The notes: generated from the letters alone by a model not told the origin. A stretch of 64,000 nucleotides of DNA from Larix kaempferi (GCA_027924585.1 BSBM01001138.1:7364001-7428000); one strand, 5' to 3'. Counted from the first letter of the stretch, positions 1 to 12,143 are shown. Made by a program: numbers and translations.

Positions 1-1000
1 AAGAACACTATATGTGGTATTAAGCTCTTTCTTGAGCAAAAAGTGTAGGATTTTTTTTTTCAAGAGAAAAAAGAGGACAACATCATTTATATCCATTTAC
101 AAATATTTTGTGTAGAATATGAAAAATATAGCTATAGATTTGAGTTCCTCGCAAAAATTACCCAAGCTAAAAAAAAAAACCATTCACATTCGAGTTTAGG
201 AAGAAGTTATTGCTAATTTAAAATTAGTTATTTTAGGGTTTCTCGAGTGATGGACACACAAATTGCATATCATATATATTTTTATACAATGCCCAAATTT
301 CAATCAAACCAGGGCCAATATATGTATATTGGATGTTAATTTCATAATTGCGGTCATAATAGAGATTCTAATTAATATTGTGGGAGTTGTGGTCATTTAA
401 ATTTTCCCCCTCAAAACCCTAGCTACATAAGTGGGCTCGTTGAAAAGTAAGCTATTCAAAACCAAGATTTTAGAAATTCCCTTTTAGGTTAGAGATGTGT
501 TATGACATATTTAAATAGAAAAGATATATATTCTTCAACAAGTAAACCTATGATGGAGGAATAATACATGTTGCAAATACAAGTGGAGTCACCTTGTTCG
601 ACACCTTTGTAACTTATGTTGGTATTCCTTCAAATAATATTGCATTAGACATCACTTGTATACAGAATCTCACTTCCTTGCATCTTGGGTTATATAGGAA
701 GTCCCCTAGGTGCACTTGGAACCAACCTCATATAAAAATATCAACAATATTTTTTCTATAGTGCATCGAGAACACCACTCAAAGAGATCACTCTCTAGTA
801 CTTGGGAATTCAGTAGTGTGACTAAGGGCATTTATTCTCCTTAGTTAGAGCTTTGAGAGATTGGGTCGAGGACTATTTTTGGAAACCTACATGTATATCA
901 AATATCTATAGAAATTATCACTCCTTTTCCCTTAGGAGCTTGCAAACCATAGCTACTTGGTGAACCCAAGGGCCTATGACATCCACTCGAAACTCTTGGG
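1..1000. other. Unassigned AT-rich flank
   Basis: No convincing coding domain or boundary is visible. Bases 14-27 (tggtattaagctct) look like a decayed tRNA-Met primer-binding site, so the window may open at the right edge of an LTR. Cysteine-rich words around 340-410 hint at a worn zinc-knuckle but are too broken to call. The stretch leads into the gypsy gag remnant that follows, so it is probably the leader of that element. Confidence 0.3.
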
Positions 1001-1014
1001 CACATAACTAGGAT

Positions 1015-1520
1015 TTGCAGGACTAGAAGATGGAAATTTTGATCAAATAGATGCAATCAATTATTAAAAAAATTGAAGGTCTAGAGACAATGGTAAACCA
1101 AATATCAACTAATATGCAAGTGTTCAAACAACTTGGAGAATAGAGAGCACTAACAAAAACATTACAAAACTTTGCAAGGGAAAATATCTTTAGTTGGACC
1201 TACTAGAAAAATCGAAAGGGGTGACTTCTACAATGGGGGAGGATATGGCCTAGATCCACCCTTTCATGATTATCATAGCAGTAGACTACCATTTTAGAAT
1301 ATAAATTTATGGATTCACTTTACAAAAGTGTACATGAACAAGTTTGATGTTCTGATCCATTGAGGTGAGTTACCCAAATGGAACACTATTTCTCTCTTCA
1401 TGGAATTATTGATGACTTAATGAAACTTAAATTGGGGGTTTTATATATGGATTCAGAATGTTGGAAATGGCATAATAAGTCATATGTAATGTGCCTTTTT
1501 AGGAATTTTATTAAAATGGC
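1015..1520 (+). pseudogene. Ty3/gypsy gag fragment, N-terminal part
   Basis: This is a decayed retrotransposon Gag, the capsid-forming protein. Around 1345-1475 one frame reads VTQMEHYFSLHGI, then a Leu/Lys-rich helix and an ECWKWH motif, which is typical of the capsid N-terminus of plant Ty3/gypsy elements. A TGA stop sits just before VTQ, and an upstream frame gives a short coiled-coil-like stretch with several stops. The frame stays readable to about 1520 and then passes into repeat DNA. A matching later part of such a Gag lies at 11945-12143, so the two are probably halves of one gene split by inserts. The family call rests on motif order only. Confidence 0.55.
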
Positions 1521-1539
1521 AATTTTTCACTTTTTTCCC

Positions 1540-2040
1540 TAGTTTGACCTTTGACTAGCTTTGAGCTCTAGGTCCCCAAATTACTCCAATTGCTCCCAAA
1601 TATTCTGAGAAGGTATATGGATGATGTTAGAAAATAAATATGTATTTCAGGGATTCTTTTGGACCTTTAAAATACTTCTGCAAATCCTCTTTCAATTCTG
1701 GCCAATGTAGGGAACTTTACTAGTAATTTCCCTTTGACTAGTATTGGTCTCTAGGTCTCGAATTGACTCCAAATGCCTTCAAATATTCAAGGAAGGTGTG
1801 TGAATGATATTAGGAATTGAATATGATGTTTAGGGATGATATATGGCCACAAAAATACCTCTAAAAACTCTCTTAAGATTCTGGACCAAGTATGCAATTT
1901 TACTAGTAATTTGGGGTTCAAATCCCCCTGGGGTTAGTACTGAAAATGGCTTCCCAAATGCCTCCAAACCCACTCAAATTTCTGAAAATAGGCATGGAAT
2001 GTATTAAGGATGTTATTAAAGTCTCATGTGCACCATTAAT
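1540..2040. repeat. Degenerate ~180-bp tandem repeat, about 2.7 copies
   Basis: Two successive units share the word series 'tttgactag..t.g..ctctaggtc', then 'aaat.c..ccaaat.c...aaatattc', then 'gaaggt.t.tg.atgat.ttag', offset by about 180 bp (near 1571 and 1751). A third, weaker unit begins near 1945. The 121-residue reading frame at 1946-2311 starts in unit three and has no recognisable domain. Confidence 0.55.
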
Positions 2041-3628
2041 TTATTATTATATCTGTTCCAACCCTCTCCCATTCAACTGCAAAAACCACCAATTCGACCC
2101 TTGGGGAAATGGCACTCTTTCTTCTCCCAATGCAATTAAACTGAGTAAAAATAATTCAAATGCTCAAGTACAGTACATGAAACTTGTAACATACATAAAT
2201 GGAAGTCCATTAATCACAAATTCATCAGATAATCATCCATTCATTCGAAATCATCATCAATACATTGGCTCACAACAAGGTAGTGGGGAAATGGCATTGT
2301 TCTTCCATTAAAAATGAGATTTATACATTTCTACTTGGAATTTCGACCTGAAAATTTTTGAAGATGAAGAAAAGAGTATTTAATTCATATTAAAAAATAA
2401 ATGGGGCATGAGAAGCTCCCCCAAAGAGTACAATAGCTCACCAAAAACGCCCTCCCTCAAGGATCAAGAATATGCCATCAAAACTGGAAATGGTTGAGAG
2501 AATGTGCTGCAATAGAAGAAACCATGAGCTGCCCTGTAGCTTACACCTAAAAATAAATACTCCATTAAAGCTCCAAATGAAAGGTCTAAATGGCCTTTCC
2601 AATTACCAACTTGGATGGGAATCTTTCACCCTCAAAATTGGCTAAGGCAAGAAACTAGTCATCCACTAGCTCTCCCTCTACACAAATGCAATTGCAAATT
2701 CTAAAAATGATAAAAAGCTATTCTCATACTTCATTTCTACATTTTATAACCAACATTAGCCTTCTAAGGGTCGAAATCCTCTCAATAGATTCAATAGATT
2801 TCCATTTAGGAAATATTCCACATTTGCCACTTGTCTCCTAGTTCCAACCTTCCATCTTCTCCCAAATTCGATTTTGAGTCTCTTTGGCTTCTCCAACTCC
2901 CAAATTTGCCTTCCTTGAGCCTATTTTTGGGGCTGACATGTCATAGTGGTCAGATGTCAGAGGTCAGGTCTGCAATTTGTCATAGTTGTCATAGATGCTC
3001 CATCATTGGTGTCATAGGGGCTAGGGAATCTAGCCCAAGTGTCCACAAACTTCCACTTTGACTCTTTATCTTCCATGGAGGTTACCAATCCTTCCCAATT
3101 CGACCTAAGATTCTCAATGACATGTGTTATGACTTACCAACTCACCCAAGAGTGTTCACATTCCCATTAATTCGAATTTGCAAAAGAGAGATACCATGTA
3201 TTATGAAAAATCAAGCTAATGTGGGTCCCACATCCTCCATATGTCTCCAAAACCATTTGTCACCTAGGATTTCTCTTGAATTTATTTATTCACTCTATTT
3301 ATTAAATACTTGAACCCTTCTAATTTATAAACATCATTTATTATCCCCCTTATTCCAAATCCCAAAGCTTCCACCCCAAACCTAGGAAACTAGTAATTTT
3401 CCTCCTTGGCAATTATTTGACCCTTAACATCAATTTTACAAACTCTAATGACTATGGATAATGTGATTAGGCCATTGTGACCCAATTCCAAATTTGGGAC
3501 ATGACATCGTATGGAGGCTACATTTCTTTGGCCTAGTTTGTGAAGGTCCTTTATGCTCATTTTGAACATGACACTCACTAATTGGAACAGATAAAAAAAT
3601 TATGCCAAGCTAAACAGGTAGAGAATGT
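2040..3628. other. Non-coding repeat-derived DNA, no feature identified
   Basis: Only short, low-complexity reading frames occur here, none with a domain I recognise. Base composition and wording (runs such as 'cccaattcgacc' and 'ccaaatttgggac') resemble LTR or intergenic retroelement DNA, but I found no LTR partner, primer site or target duplication in the window. It ends at the copia A 5' LTR. Confidence 0.35.
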
Positions 3629-5041
3629 TGTAACATTAAGCCTTTCTATTTCATCACATCTTTGGATCTTCTTGAGATAGATAGTCAACATGTGATGGTC
3701 GATTATAAGATTTGATAGAATGATCAATTAGTTGGTTAACTAATGGGAAGACTAGGCTCTCGACTAGCCAGGTTGACTGATTTGTAAAATGCTGTGGTTA
3801 TTCCACTGGAACAATTCATCACAACGAATCTTACAACTTAGTTCTTTTAATTACCTTATTTTCATTGATTGCTAAATAAACCGAAATTGAAAGAAAATTA
3901 ACTGGAGGAAATAAATTCAAAATCCACACAATCAACACAATATTTACCCAAGGAAAACCCACAATGGGGAAAAACCCAACCAAGAATGAGGACTATGCGT
4001 TGCTCTTATGTATAGAATGCAAATACAAAGGAAAATGTACTCTCTATGGAGTTACCTATGACTATGCATCCATAATGGATACTACATGATCTCCTACTTC
4101 TCCTATTCTTCTCTAATATCCACTCCTGTGTTGTTGCTCGACTATGGAACAATACAATAACATCATAATAATGGAACCCCTTCTTCTCCTAACGACCCTA
4201 TATTTAACATGGTCCCATAGGTGTCTAGGGTTAATTTTAATGTTTTTACATGCCTCAATTCCTAATTAGGGTTAGGTTTTTGGACCTTTTATAACATCCT
4301 TAAAGTCCACACGTTACTAACGCTCCATGTGTGAGAAATGAGAGTTAGCGTAGAATCCACTCGATACCATGGCGGTCAATTGGATAGGTCAACTTACGAG
4401 AGGCATAACTTCCTCATATGAATTCCATTTAAGGCGATTCTTAGACCATTGGAAAGGTAAGCGTGTAGAATAACGACAAGGGGACTTGTGTAAGTGATGA
4501 AATTTTGACCCCAAAAAACATTGTTTAAGCCCTCAAATAGGCCCCAAAAGGTTATGAACCCCAAATCTGCAAAGTGAGACCTGCCCCTAAAATTGGTCTT
4601 GCAATCCAATTCATTCAAAATTTACACCTAGAAAGCACCAAAATAGATGATAAATTATATATTGATCCATTTAGGATCATTGACTAACCAACAAAGGAAT
4701 CAACCGACTAATTGGATGGTCGAGAAATTAGAATAGGTCTGTCGACTATGGCACAAACAAGGCAGATTCCAAGGAGGTCTTTATATGCCATGGCCCAATG
4801 TTGACACATTATTCCTCACTTTAAGGAAACCGATTTCATCTTGGATCCATAAAAGGATGATCCTATGGATAATGTCACACATACATGTGAAAGAACTGAA
4901 CATGATGTGAGAGTAATTCATTTCAATGTATTGTCACTATGTGCTTAAGTGCCGAAACAATGTCTTTAGATACCGCCTCTTCTTGTAATTTCTTAACTTG
5001 TAGATTTATGTTTTCTTCTAATTCCCTGGTTTTCTCTAACA
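3629..5041 (+). mobile_element. 5' LTR of copia A, with ~0.87 kb internal insertion
   Basis: The outer parts of this segment (about 3629-3785 and 4672-5041) align with 11413-11921. Shared words include 'catcacatctttggatctt', 'tcgactatggcacaaacaagg', 'attattcctcact', 'ataaaaggatgat' and 'gtctttagatacc'. It starts TGTAACATT and ends TAACA, next to a decayed primer site. The middle (about 3786-4671) is absent from the 3' LTR, so it is a later insertion. A TTGACT-like word flanks both sides (3773-3778 and 4680-4685), but I cannot prove it is a target duplication. The many differences between the two LTRs indicate an old insertion. Confidence 0.75.
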
Positions 5042-5054
5042 TGGTATTAAAGAT
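5042..5054 (+). other. Decayed primer-binding site of copia A
   Basis: TGGTATTAAAG directly follows the 5' LTR. It resembles TGGTATCAGAG, which is complementary to the 3' end of plant initiator-Met tRNA. The position is right, but two or more bases have changed. Confidence 0.5.
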
Positions 5055-5404
5055 TTTGGTTTGAGACATTACATGTTGTGTATAAGTATTTGAGGTTTCA
5101 ATTGGACACACTCTATTGAGTCATATCTATTTGTGATTAACTCCAGGTTTTGACTTACATATTGTACAAGGGGTTATATTGACAAATTAACGTTGTGTAT
5201 TCGAAGAAAGAGTTTATGATATTAAATAGCCACAAAAATGTAATATGGGCACAAGATATGGAGACCTTGTTGAAAAGTAAGGCTCTCTAGAAATTTACAA
5301 AGGCCGCGATCATAAATCCAAAGGATGATCAACAAAAGTTCATTCTTGATGGAAAGAAGGATGATTACCACCTACATTTCAAGCGAGATTCACTTTCATA
5401 CAAC

Positions 5405-7041
5405 TGTAGGACCCCTCATCTAGGGTCCCCTTGAAATGAACCTGAAACTTTAACAACTTCATACAAACAAATTAGCCATCATAGTTATTGGAAAAATAAA
5501 ATAAAAAGCGTGAATAACTTAACAAAAATAAGCAAAACCTTAACCTGTCAACCAGATCCGGCTGGTCCATTGTCGCCTTCGTCTTCCGTAGGATCCCTCC
5601 AGCAAAGCTCGTTTAACCATAGGCGGAGCAACCATTAGCTCCGCCACCCAACCATAGGCTCATGCTTTCAGTCGCATGGCCTCCCCCGAGCTTTGGGTCG
5701 TAGAGCTCACACAAGTATTTCAGAAATTCAGCTTGGGCTTCCCTTCCCACCAGAATTTCTAAGCCAAACCCTTAGATAGCAGCAAGTCTTTGAGGCATTC
5801 GAAAATTACGGCAATCGTCCAAATTATGGGCCCTTTACCCATTCCCCAAGACTTCCTTATAAAGGAAAATCTCATGCGACACATGTCGCTTCATGCATAA
5901 TTAAATATTTTTAATTAATTATTTAATTAAAACACTCACCCATCCAAGTGTCAGTTTCTCTAGGAAGTGCACCAACACCCCTAAGTTTGCTCAAGTTTGT
6001 CCCCCAGATATTTTAATTAACTCCTAGCTTTTAGTGACTAGGTGTCTAATCTTAGGATTCTATTTTGCTCCTAAATAATGATTTCTATTATTTTAAATGC
6101 TCAACAAAAATAACTATTCATGTGCAAATGCCTAAATTATTTTTATGCATTTGCTAAGTAATAATCTAGAGTTATTCTCATAAGTTTTTATGTAGTTAAA
6201 TTTAACAATCAAACTCACTAGGATCACGGTGCCGCGCCGTTGGGCTCCTAGTTCCTTAATTTTAATTCCCTGACATGGCACCACTCCGTCGGGTCCAGTC
6301 ATCCATGGTTTCCATTCCTTGGCATGGTACCGCATCGTTGGGTCCTTGCATCCATTCTTTCCGTTCTCGACAGGGTACCGCATCGTCGGGCCCTTCTGCC
6401 ACCATCTTTCTGTTTTGACTTGCGGGAACTCTTGTAGGGATTTTAGGAATCGTTACCATCCATCCTCCGTCTACATGATATCTAGGGACTAATGGCATTG
6501 AGGAGTGAGTCCGTTCTCACTGCGCGCCCCCCAACTCGTACGTGACCAGCTCCGTCGTGGCCCACCTCGTATGCCCTCACGCTTTCCTCTTGAGCAAGCG
6601 GATCAGTGCTTATCTGCTCAAGCGTGGTATTCTGTCGGAAGTCGACATCGTCGTCTCTCTCCCTGTGTGTGATTTACTCGTACTCTACGACCCTTCATAT
6701 TCCTTTGTGTGTCCGTCGGTGAACCGTTTCACCTGTCGCTACACACATTTCTCACAAACGCAAATTAGTAGCATTGTCCTCAATAATCACAATTTGGTTT
6801 ATAAATCTGTTGCTTCATTAAGCATCTATAATTTACTTAATCATTACTCATTCGTCTAATCACATAATCAATTGCACAGCTAGTCGTTAAGCATCATTCG
6901 TATGTACAGTTCTCATATCAAAGTTAATCGTAATCATAAATATACTCAAAATAAAATTATAGGGTTATTTTACTAATGTTTCAAATAGTAGGGTGACCCA
7001 GCAGGTGCCCTCAATGTCTACAGTAGTCTAGGGGCACTACA
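5405..7041. mobile_element. Solo LTR with TSD ACAAC inside copia A gag
   Basis: The segment begins TGTAGGACCCCTC and ends GGGGCACTACA, giving TG...CA ends and a short terminal inverted repeat (TGTAG/CTACA). It is flanked by the 5-bp direct repeat ACAAC (5400-5404 and 7042-7046). Removing the segment plus one ACAAC joins the copia A leader to its gag reading frame. At 1637 bp with no internal genes, it fits an LTR left after LTR-LTR recombination. The parent family is not represented elsewhere in the window. Reading frames inside it (for example 6542-6859) have no known domain. Confidence 0.85.
6225..6420. repeat. ~50-bp tandem repeat inside solo LTR, 4 copies
   Basis: Four diverged units begin near 6225, 6275, 6324 and 6374. 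They share 'ggtaccgcatcgt.gggtcc' followed by 'catc..tt.c.tt...'. The block is more GC-rich than its surroundings and is transcribed, if at all, as part of the LTR. Confidence 0.6.
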
Positions 7042-7046
7042 ACAAC

Positions 7047-7690
7047 TAAGATCGATTTCCCTCATTAGGTATGGAAGAAACTAAAGGGTTTGTTTGATAA
7101 AGTTGATGAAATTCAAGTCATGAGGATTGAGAAAGAGTTGATCTCTTTGGATCCTCTCTCCTTTGAAAGGATTGAGGACTACTTGGATCGTGTCAAGGAT
7201 TTGCAGTTGAAATAGGGTGAATATGGGAAGGACTTTGTAAAGAAAGAAGAACAACTCATTGAATTGATCTTCATGAATACGAAAACCCCCTATGATGTAT
7301 TATATTCAACATTTTGTGCTAGTTGGGTATCCCAGAAAGAAGATGGTAAGGACTATACCCTTGATTCCTTCTGTGGTTTATTTATTAGTGCACATGAAAA
7401 ATTACTTAACAAAGGAAATAAGCCTTAAGCAATAGGCTCATTTATTGAAGGTAAAATGTTGATAGAACTATAGAGAAAGAGGTCGTTAATATAACCTAGA
7501 TAAAAGTCATGAATCCATTGACCAGACTGAGAAGAAAAGTGTGATGATACAACTAAGAAGGATAAGAAGAACAAGACCTATCATTATTGTGGGAAGTTAG
7601 GGCATATGGAGAAGGCTTGTTGTTAAAAGATTAATGATTTGGAAGACAAGGTCAGTAAACTTGAAGTAGACATGTCGTCTGGATGAATGA
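7047..7690 (+). pseudogene. Copia A gag, decayed
   Basis: Gag builds the virus-like particle of Ty1/copia elements. After the ACAAC junction a frame reads WKKLKGLFDKVDEIQ and then helices with LISLDPLSFERIEDYLDR, in the style of plant copia gag. A zinc-knuckle, YHYCGKLGHMEKAC (C-x2-C-x4-H-x4-C with its first Cys replaced), sits near 7578-7620. Several stops interrupt the frame. The start lies left of the solo LTR, around 5150-5400, where short pieces of the same protein continue. No function is expected. Confidence 0.65.
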
Positions 7691-8179
7691 AGAGTGCTTA
7701 GCATCAACTTCTAAAAGGTATGGAATTAAATTATACATTTTTTGTTAGTACTTCTTAGGACCTACATGCCAACACTACTCAGAGTGAGGGGATAGGTGAC
7801 TATTGTTGTATTCATCATATGGCTAAAGACGATTCTCTCTTTTCTTCCTTAAGTGAGGCTGCATAAAATATTTTTTTTGTAGTAGATGATTATGCACTTA
7901 ATGTCACTGAATATGGTAATAGTGAATGTAAAAATGGTGTGATCACCAATGTGTATCATGCACCCAACCTGAGTGAAAATCCATTGTTAGTACAAAAACT
8001 TACCTAAACTAATATGAAGGTTGAATTCCGACTAGAGTGGTTTATTATGAAGTATGCATAGAGTTGGGAAATCATCGTTGAAGGGTTCCCTGATACCAAA
8101 TATGAACTATACAATTTTCATGATGTTCCCAAAAGAGATATGTGATGGACTGCACTCATAGCTCAGACCAACAATAGTA

Positions 8180-8945
8180 GTAGAATTTGGCATGAATGAC
8201 TTGGACACTTAAAATTTTGAAGCTTGAAAGTAATGGTGAAACATGACATGGTTGTTGGAATACCTAATATCATTCACCTTGATGGAGTATGCGAAAAGTG
8301 CTTTCTTGGTAAGCATCCTCATGTTTCCATTGAGATTGGAAAGGCATGGAGAGCAAAAAATCAATTGGAACTTGTGCACAATGACCTTTGCTACATGAGC
8401 AGACTATCACTAGCAGGTGCAAGATGTATTTTAATATTCCTTGATGATTTTTATAGCTACACTAGGGTATACTTCTCGAAGAATAAGAGTGATTTATTTG
8501 AAAAGGTCAAGGAATTTAGGGAATTATCTGAAAAGAAATGCAATTGACCTATGAAATGTTTGAGATCAGAAAATGGTGGCGAATATGTGGGGATAACCTT
8601 TGAGAACTATATTTGACAAAATGGAATATCTTTGTAGATATATATACTTGAAACACCTCAATAGAATGGAGTGGTTGAAAGGAAAAACTAAACCTTGTTT
8701 GAGGTGGCACAATGTTTGTTTTTGGCCAAATATTTTCCAACTAGCTTCTAGGTAGAAGCTATTTATTACTCAAACTATCTACTAAAAATTATTTCGATTA
8801 GTCATGTTAGAACGTTTGGATGTATTGCATGGGAACATATACTATACGACTATAGAAATAAATTGGATGCAAAGATTCATGATTACATCATGATGGTTTA
8901 TTCCAAAGAGTGTTTGATCTAGTCAAACAACAAATCAACATTTGA
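8180..8945 (+). pseudogene. Copia A integrase, decayed
   Basis: The order of motifs is that of Ty1/copia integrase. RIWHE-LGHL (GAG-pre-integrase zinc region) lies near 8185. CEKCFLGKHPH follows at 8290, then LVHNDLC with the first catalytic Asp, FLDDFYSYTRVYFSKNKS, and the second catalytic region RSENGGEYVG near 8560. NGVVERKN, containing the third acidic residue, is near 8665. FGCIAWEH and the C-terminal region follow to about 8945. At least six stop codons are present, so the enzyme cannot be made. Between gag and here (7690-8180) lie traces of the protease region only. Confidence 0.75.
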
Positions 8946-9335
8946 AGTGACATTGTATTTGATGAAAATATCTTAGGTATTAAACTATTGAACTCTTATT
9001 CTAGTTTGATGAGTAGTGACCCTTTTGAAATAGTGAAATAAAAATGATAAACTAAACCTTATTTTGGAGTCCTGACTGGACAATTGACTCCAATAATTGC
9101 CTTGACTTGGATTCCACTAGTGACTACAGAATTGACTCTCAACTTTGAAATGTATGATTGAAAACCTAATGGTTTGGTTGATGTGGTAAATCATACTTTT
9201 CATAATTATGATTAGAGGAATTTTGAGGTAAAAATTGGGCCACAAAACAAAAAATGTACTATAAAAAATCAACTTTATAAGATTCGATAGGATTCAATAT
9301 GATGATGTCAACCATAAGGGTAAATAGTTTTGGAG

Positions 9336-9702
9336 GGAAAGGGAAAAACTACCTTTTTCTATTGTATTTTAAACTTATCTCCTTGTAGGTTTACTAAAAT
9401 TTTGAGAGTGAAAACTCGTTAGATGCAGAATTAAATTCTGCATCCAATGAGTACCCACTCAACATACATTTGATAGATCTCTAGTAGGAAAAAACTCAAA
9501 ATACATAAAAAATAATGAAATACATTGATTTATGTATTTCAAGTTTTTTCCTACTGGGGGACTATAAAAAATTATGCAGAGTGCGTATTTGTTGGACACA
9601 TAATTTAATTTGGAATCCAACATGTGCTCACACTCAAAATTTGAGTAAAATTACAAGGATGTAAGTTGAAAATACGATTAAAAAGTAGTTTTTTTCCTTT
9701 CC
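9336..9702. mobile_element. MITE-like foldback element, 367 bp
   Basis: The two halves are inverted copies of each other. The left end GGAAAGGGAAAAACTACC pairs with the right end GTAGTTTTTTTCCTTTCC. Pairing continues inward through 'gtattttaaacttatctccttgta', 'tttactaaaattttgag', 'ttaaattctgcatccaa' and 'gtaggaaaaaactc', with a small secondary hairpin at the centre (near 9490-9545). It has no coding capacity and sits between the copia A integrase and RT regions, so it is a later insertion. The target duplication is not clear, so I cannot name a superfamily. Confidence 0.75.
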
Positions 9703-9879
9703 TAAAAATATAATAACTCTTATATTATTATTTCAACTCTAATTTTATTATTTTCCTTTGGAGGCCCATTCTAAACATCAAAATTGCTCTAGTGTGTCTA
9801 CCTCATTAGGATACCAAGACAATTGAAGCTATTGGAGTAGATCTAGGAGGCTTTCATGATTCAAGGAAGACTAGAAGTT

Positions 9880-10640
9880 AGAAACAATGTGGTGGCATTG
9901 CTCTAATGGAACATGTGCTAGATGCATGTGATCCATATACATATGTTGATGTTCGACTTGAATGTGAGAATTATATGGTTGAAGAGTATCATTCCTTGAT
10001 AAATAGTAAAATGTGGGATCTTTTTCCCTGACCACAAGGAAATGACATAGTGAAAGGTTAATGGATCTACAAGACCAAATTCACATCACATAGAATTGTT
10101 GAAAGACATAAGGTTCATTTGGTTGTAAAATGTTTTTCTTAGAAAGAAGGAATCAACTACATTGAAACCTTTCACCTCTATTTCAAAGATGAACTTGGTT
10201 TGACTGATTCTTTCACTTGTTGCTTGACTTGGATGGGAGGTACATCAAATGGATGTAAAAAATGCCTTTCTTCATGGAGATCTGAATGAAGAAATCTATA
10301 TGGAGAAATCTCCTAGTTTTGAGAAGGATTTCGATCTTGTTTTCCGATTAAGGAAATCCTTGTATGGTTTGAAACAAGCAACTAGGGCTTGATATGAGAA
10401 TATTGATCACTTATTCCTTAATATTGGTTTCAAACATTGTGAATTTAATCACAACAATTATATTTTACATGTAAATGGTGAAACTTTAGATGAGTTGGTC
10501 ATTACTGGCAACAATATAAATATGATATTGGGTAGTTTGAAGAAACAATTGGATGATACCTTTGAAATGATTGACCTTGGTCTTTGACATTTCTTTTGGA
10601 CATTCAGGGGCTACAAATGGATGATGGTATCTTTATTTCT
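9880..10640 (+). pseudogene. Copia A reverse transcriptase, decayed
   Basis: This copies RNA into DNA in intact elements. Visible pieces are VKG-WIYKTKF near 10055, a region matching the [12 protein letters not shown] block in shifted frames near 10240-10290, [17 protein letters not shown] near 10345-10395, and GETLDELVITGN near 10475-10510, where the catalytic Tyr-x-Asp-Asp has become Leu-Asp-Glu. Stops and frameshifts are numerous. The order and strand agree with the integrase upstream and RNase H downstream. Confidence 0.75.
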
Positions 10641-10739
10641 CAACCTAAGTATGTAATGGATCTTTTGCAAAGATTCAAAATGAATGCCTGTAAAGCATAT
10701 ACTACATATTTTCAGTCTAGAGTAAAAGTTCGAAAAGGA

Positions 10740-11400
10740 ATATGGTACACCACAAGTTAGCATGACTCTCTATCGATAATTAATTAGAACCCTCATTTAC
10801 TTAACTCATAGTCAACATGAAATTTACTTTTCTATTAGTGTGGTTTCCCTATCAGGATTATTGAGAAGGCCATAAAGTAAATTATTCGTTATATCAAGTG
10901 AATTTATCAACTTGGGGTAAAATATTGCATTCATATCACTAAACCACTGGTTGATTACACTGACTTGGATTGAGCAGACGCTGATGACAGGAAGTCGACA
11001 TTTGGCTATGTGTTTTGTCTTGGTTTAGGACCTTTGGTTCGGTCGTGCAAAAAGTAGAAGGTGGACTCTCTTTCGACCACAAAATCATAATATTATGGAG
11101 TTGTGAATGTTGTTTTAGGGGCAATATGGATTCAATAGCTCCTTGAAAAGTTCATTTTTTCAGTTGCAACCATTGTTATCTTTTGTGATATCCAAATTGC
11201 AATACAAATTGTTGATAATCCTATTGCACATAGTAAGATGAAGCATGTGGAGTTTCATGTGCACTAATTAAGACAACTGATTCAAGACTATGTTTTCAAG
11301 CTTGTCTACTGTACAATTGATGATTTGCTTGTTGATATTTCTACAAGGTTGTTACTAGAAGCAAAGTTTGTGAAACTCAAAACTCTAGAGCATTGTGCTG
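10740..11400 (+). pseudogene. Copia A RNase H region, decayed
   Basis: The C-terminal part of copia pol removes the RNA strand of the hybrid. Broken frames show the block before RNase H (10745-10930, 'LIYLTHSQHEIYFSISVVS'-like), then LVDYTDLDWA near 10950, DRKSTFGYVFCLG near 10988 and VVNVVLGAIWIQ near 11100. It ends before the polypurine run ATGGGGGG at 11401 that precedes the 3' LTR. Stop codons are frequent. Confidence 0.7.
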
Positions 11401-11412
11401 ATGGGGGGTTTT

Positions 11413-11921
11413 TGGAACAACATGCCTTGCTAGTTCATCACATCTTTGGATCTTATGGATATAGACAGTCGACAGGTGATGGTCAATTATAAGAGTTGAA
11501 TGAATGGTTGATTAGTTGGTTGACTAATGGGATGATTAGGTTCTTGACTAGTTATATTGACCGAACGATGGATTAATCAAATAAATGACTTGTTGGTCGA
11601 GCAGTTAGAATAAAACTGTCGACTATGGCACAAACAAGGTAGATTTTAAGGAGGAACTGTCATGTGCTATGGCCCATGTATGTGAACACATTATTCCTCA
11701 CTTGAAGGGAATTGGTTACATCATTAGAGCTATAAAAGGATGATCTTATGGATCATTAACATACATGTGAAATAAGTGAAAATGATTTGCGAGCAATGCG
11801 TTTTGATGTATTGTCACTCCGTGCTTAAGTGTTGAAATGGTGTCTTTAGATACCATATCTTCTTGGAATTTCTTCACTTACTAATTTCTATTTTCTTCTA
11901 ATTCATTGTTTTTTTGAAACA
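11413..11921 (+). mobile_element. 3' LTR of copia A
   Basis: It begins TGGAACAACATG after a purine-rich tract (ATGGGGGGTTT) and ends GAAACA. It aligns with the outer parts of 3629-5041 and lacks the 0.87 kb found in the middle of that LTR, so it shows the ancestral length of about 509 bp. A TATA-like 'tataaaagg' lies near 11731. No exact 5-bp target repeat is seen at the outer ends. Confidence 0.75.
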
Positions 11922-11944
11922 AAGAATTTATACATTTTTTTGAT

Positions 11945-12143
11945 TAGTTGGAAATATGCATAGAGGGATTGTTTGATTCATTTTCTAAATAATGTTTCAT
12001 AAATGGTCTCAAGGAGGAAATCATAGTAGAAATCATGATAAAACACCCAACTACTTGGTGGAATATTGTGGGAGAGATAAATAATTTGAGATGGTGACGA
12101 ATGCCAAAATCAAGAGATATTCATTCAAAACTCACATGGTCAT
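11945..12143 (+). pseudogene. Ty3/gypsy gag fragment, C-terminal capsid part
   Basis: One frame reads CFINGLKEEIIVEIMIKHPTTWW, a typical segment late in plant gypsy capsid, preceded by one TAA. It is cut off exactly where the X1 LTR begins (12144). It fits as the continuation of the gag fragment at 1015-1520, since in intact elements these blocks are about 100 residues apart in one protein. The join is an inference. Confidence 0.5.

Noticed and set aside
6542-6859. 105-codon ORF in the solo LTR
   Set aside because: It lies wholly inside LTR DNA, has no domain and does not start with a good context.
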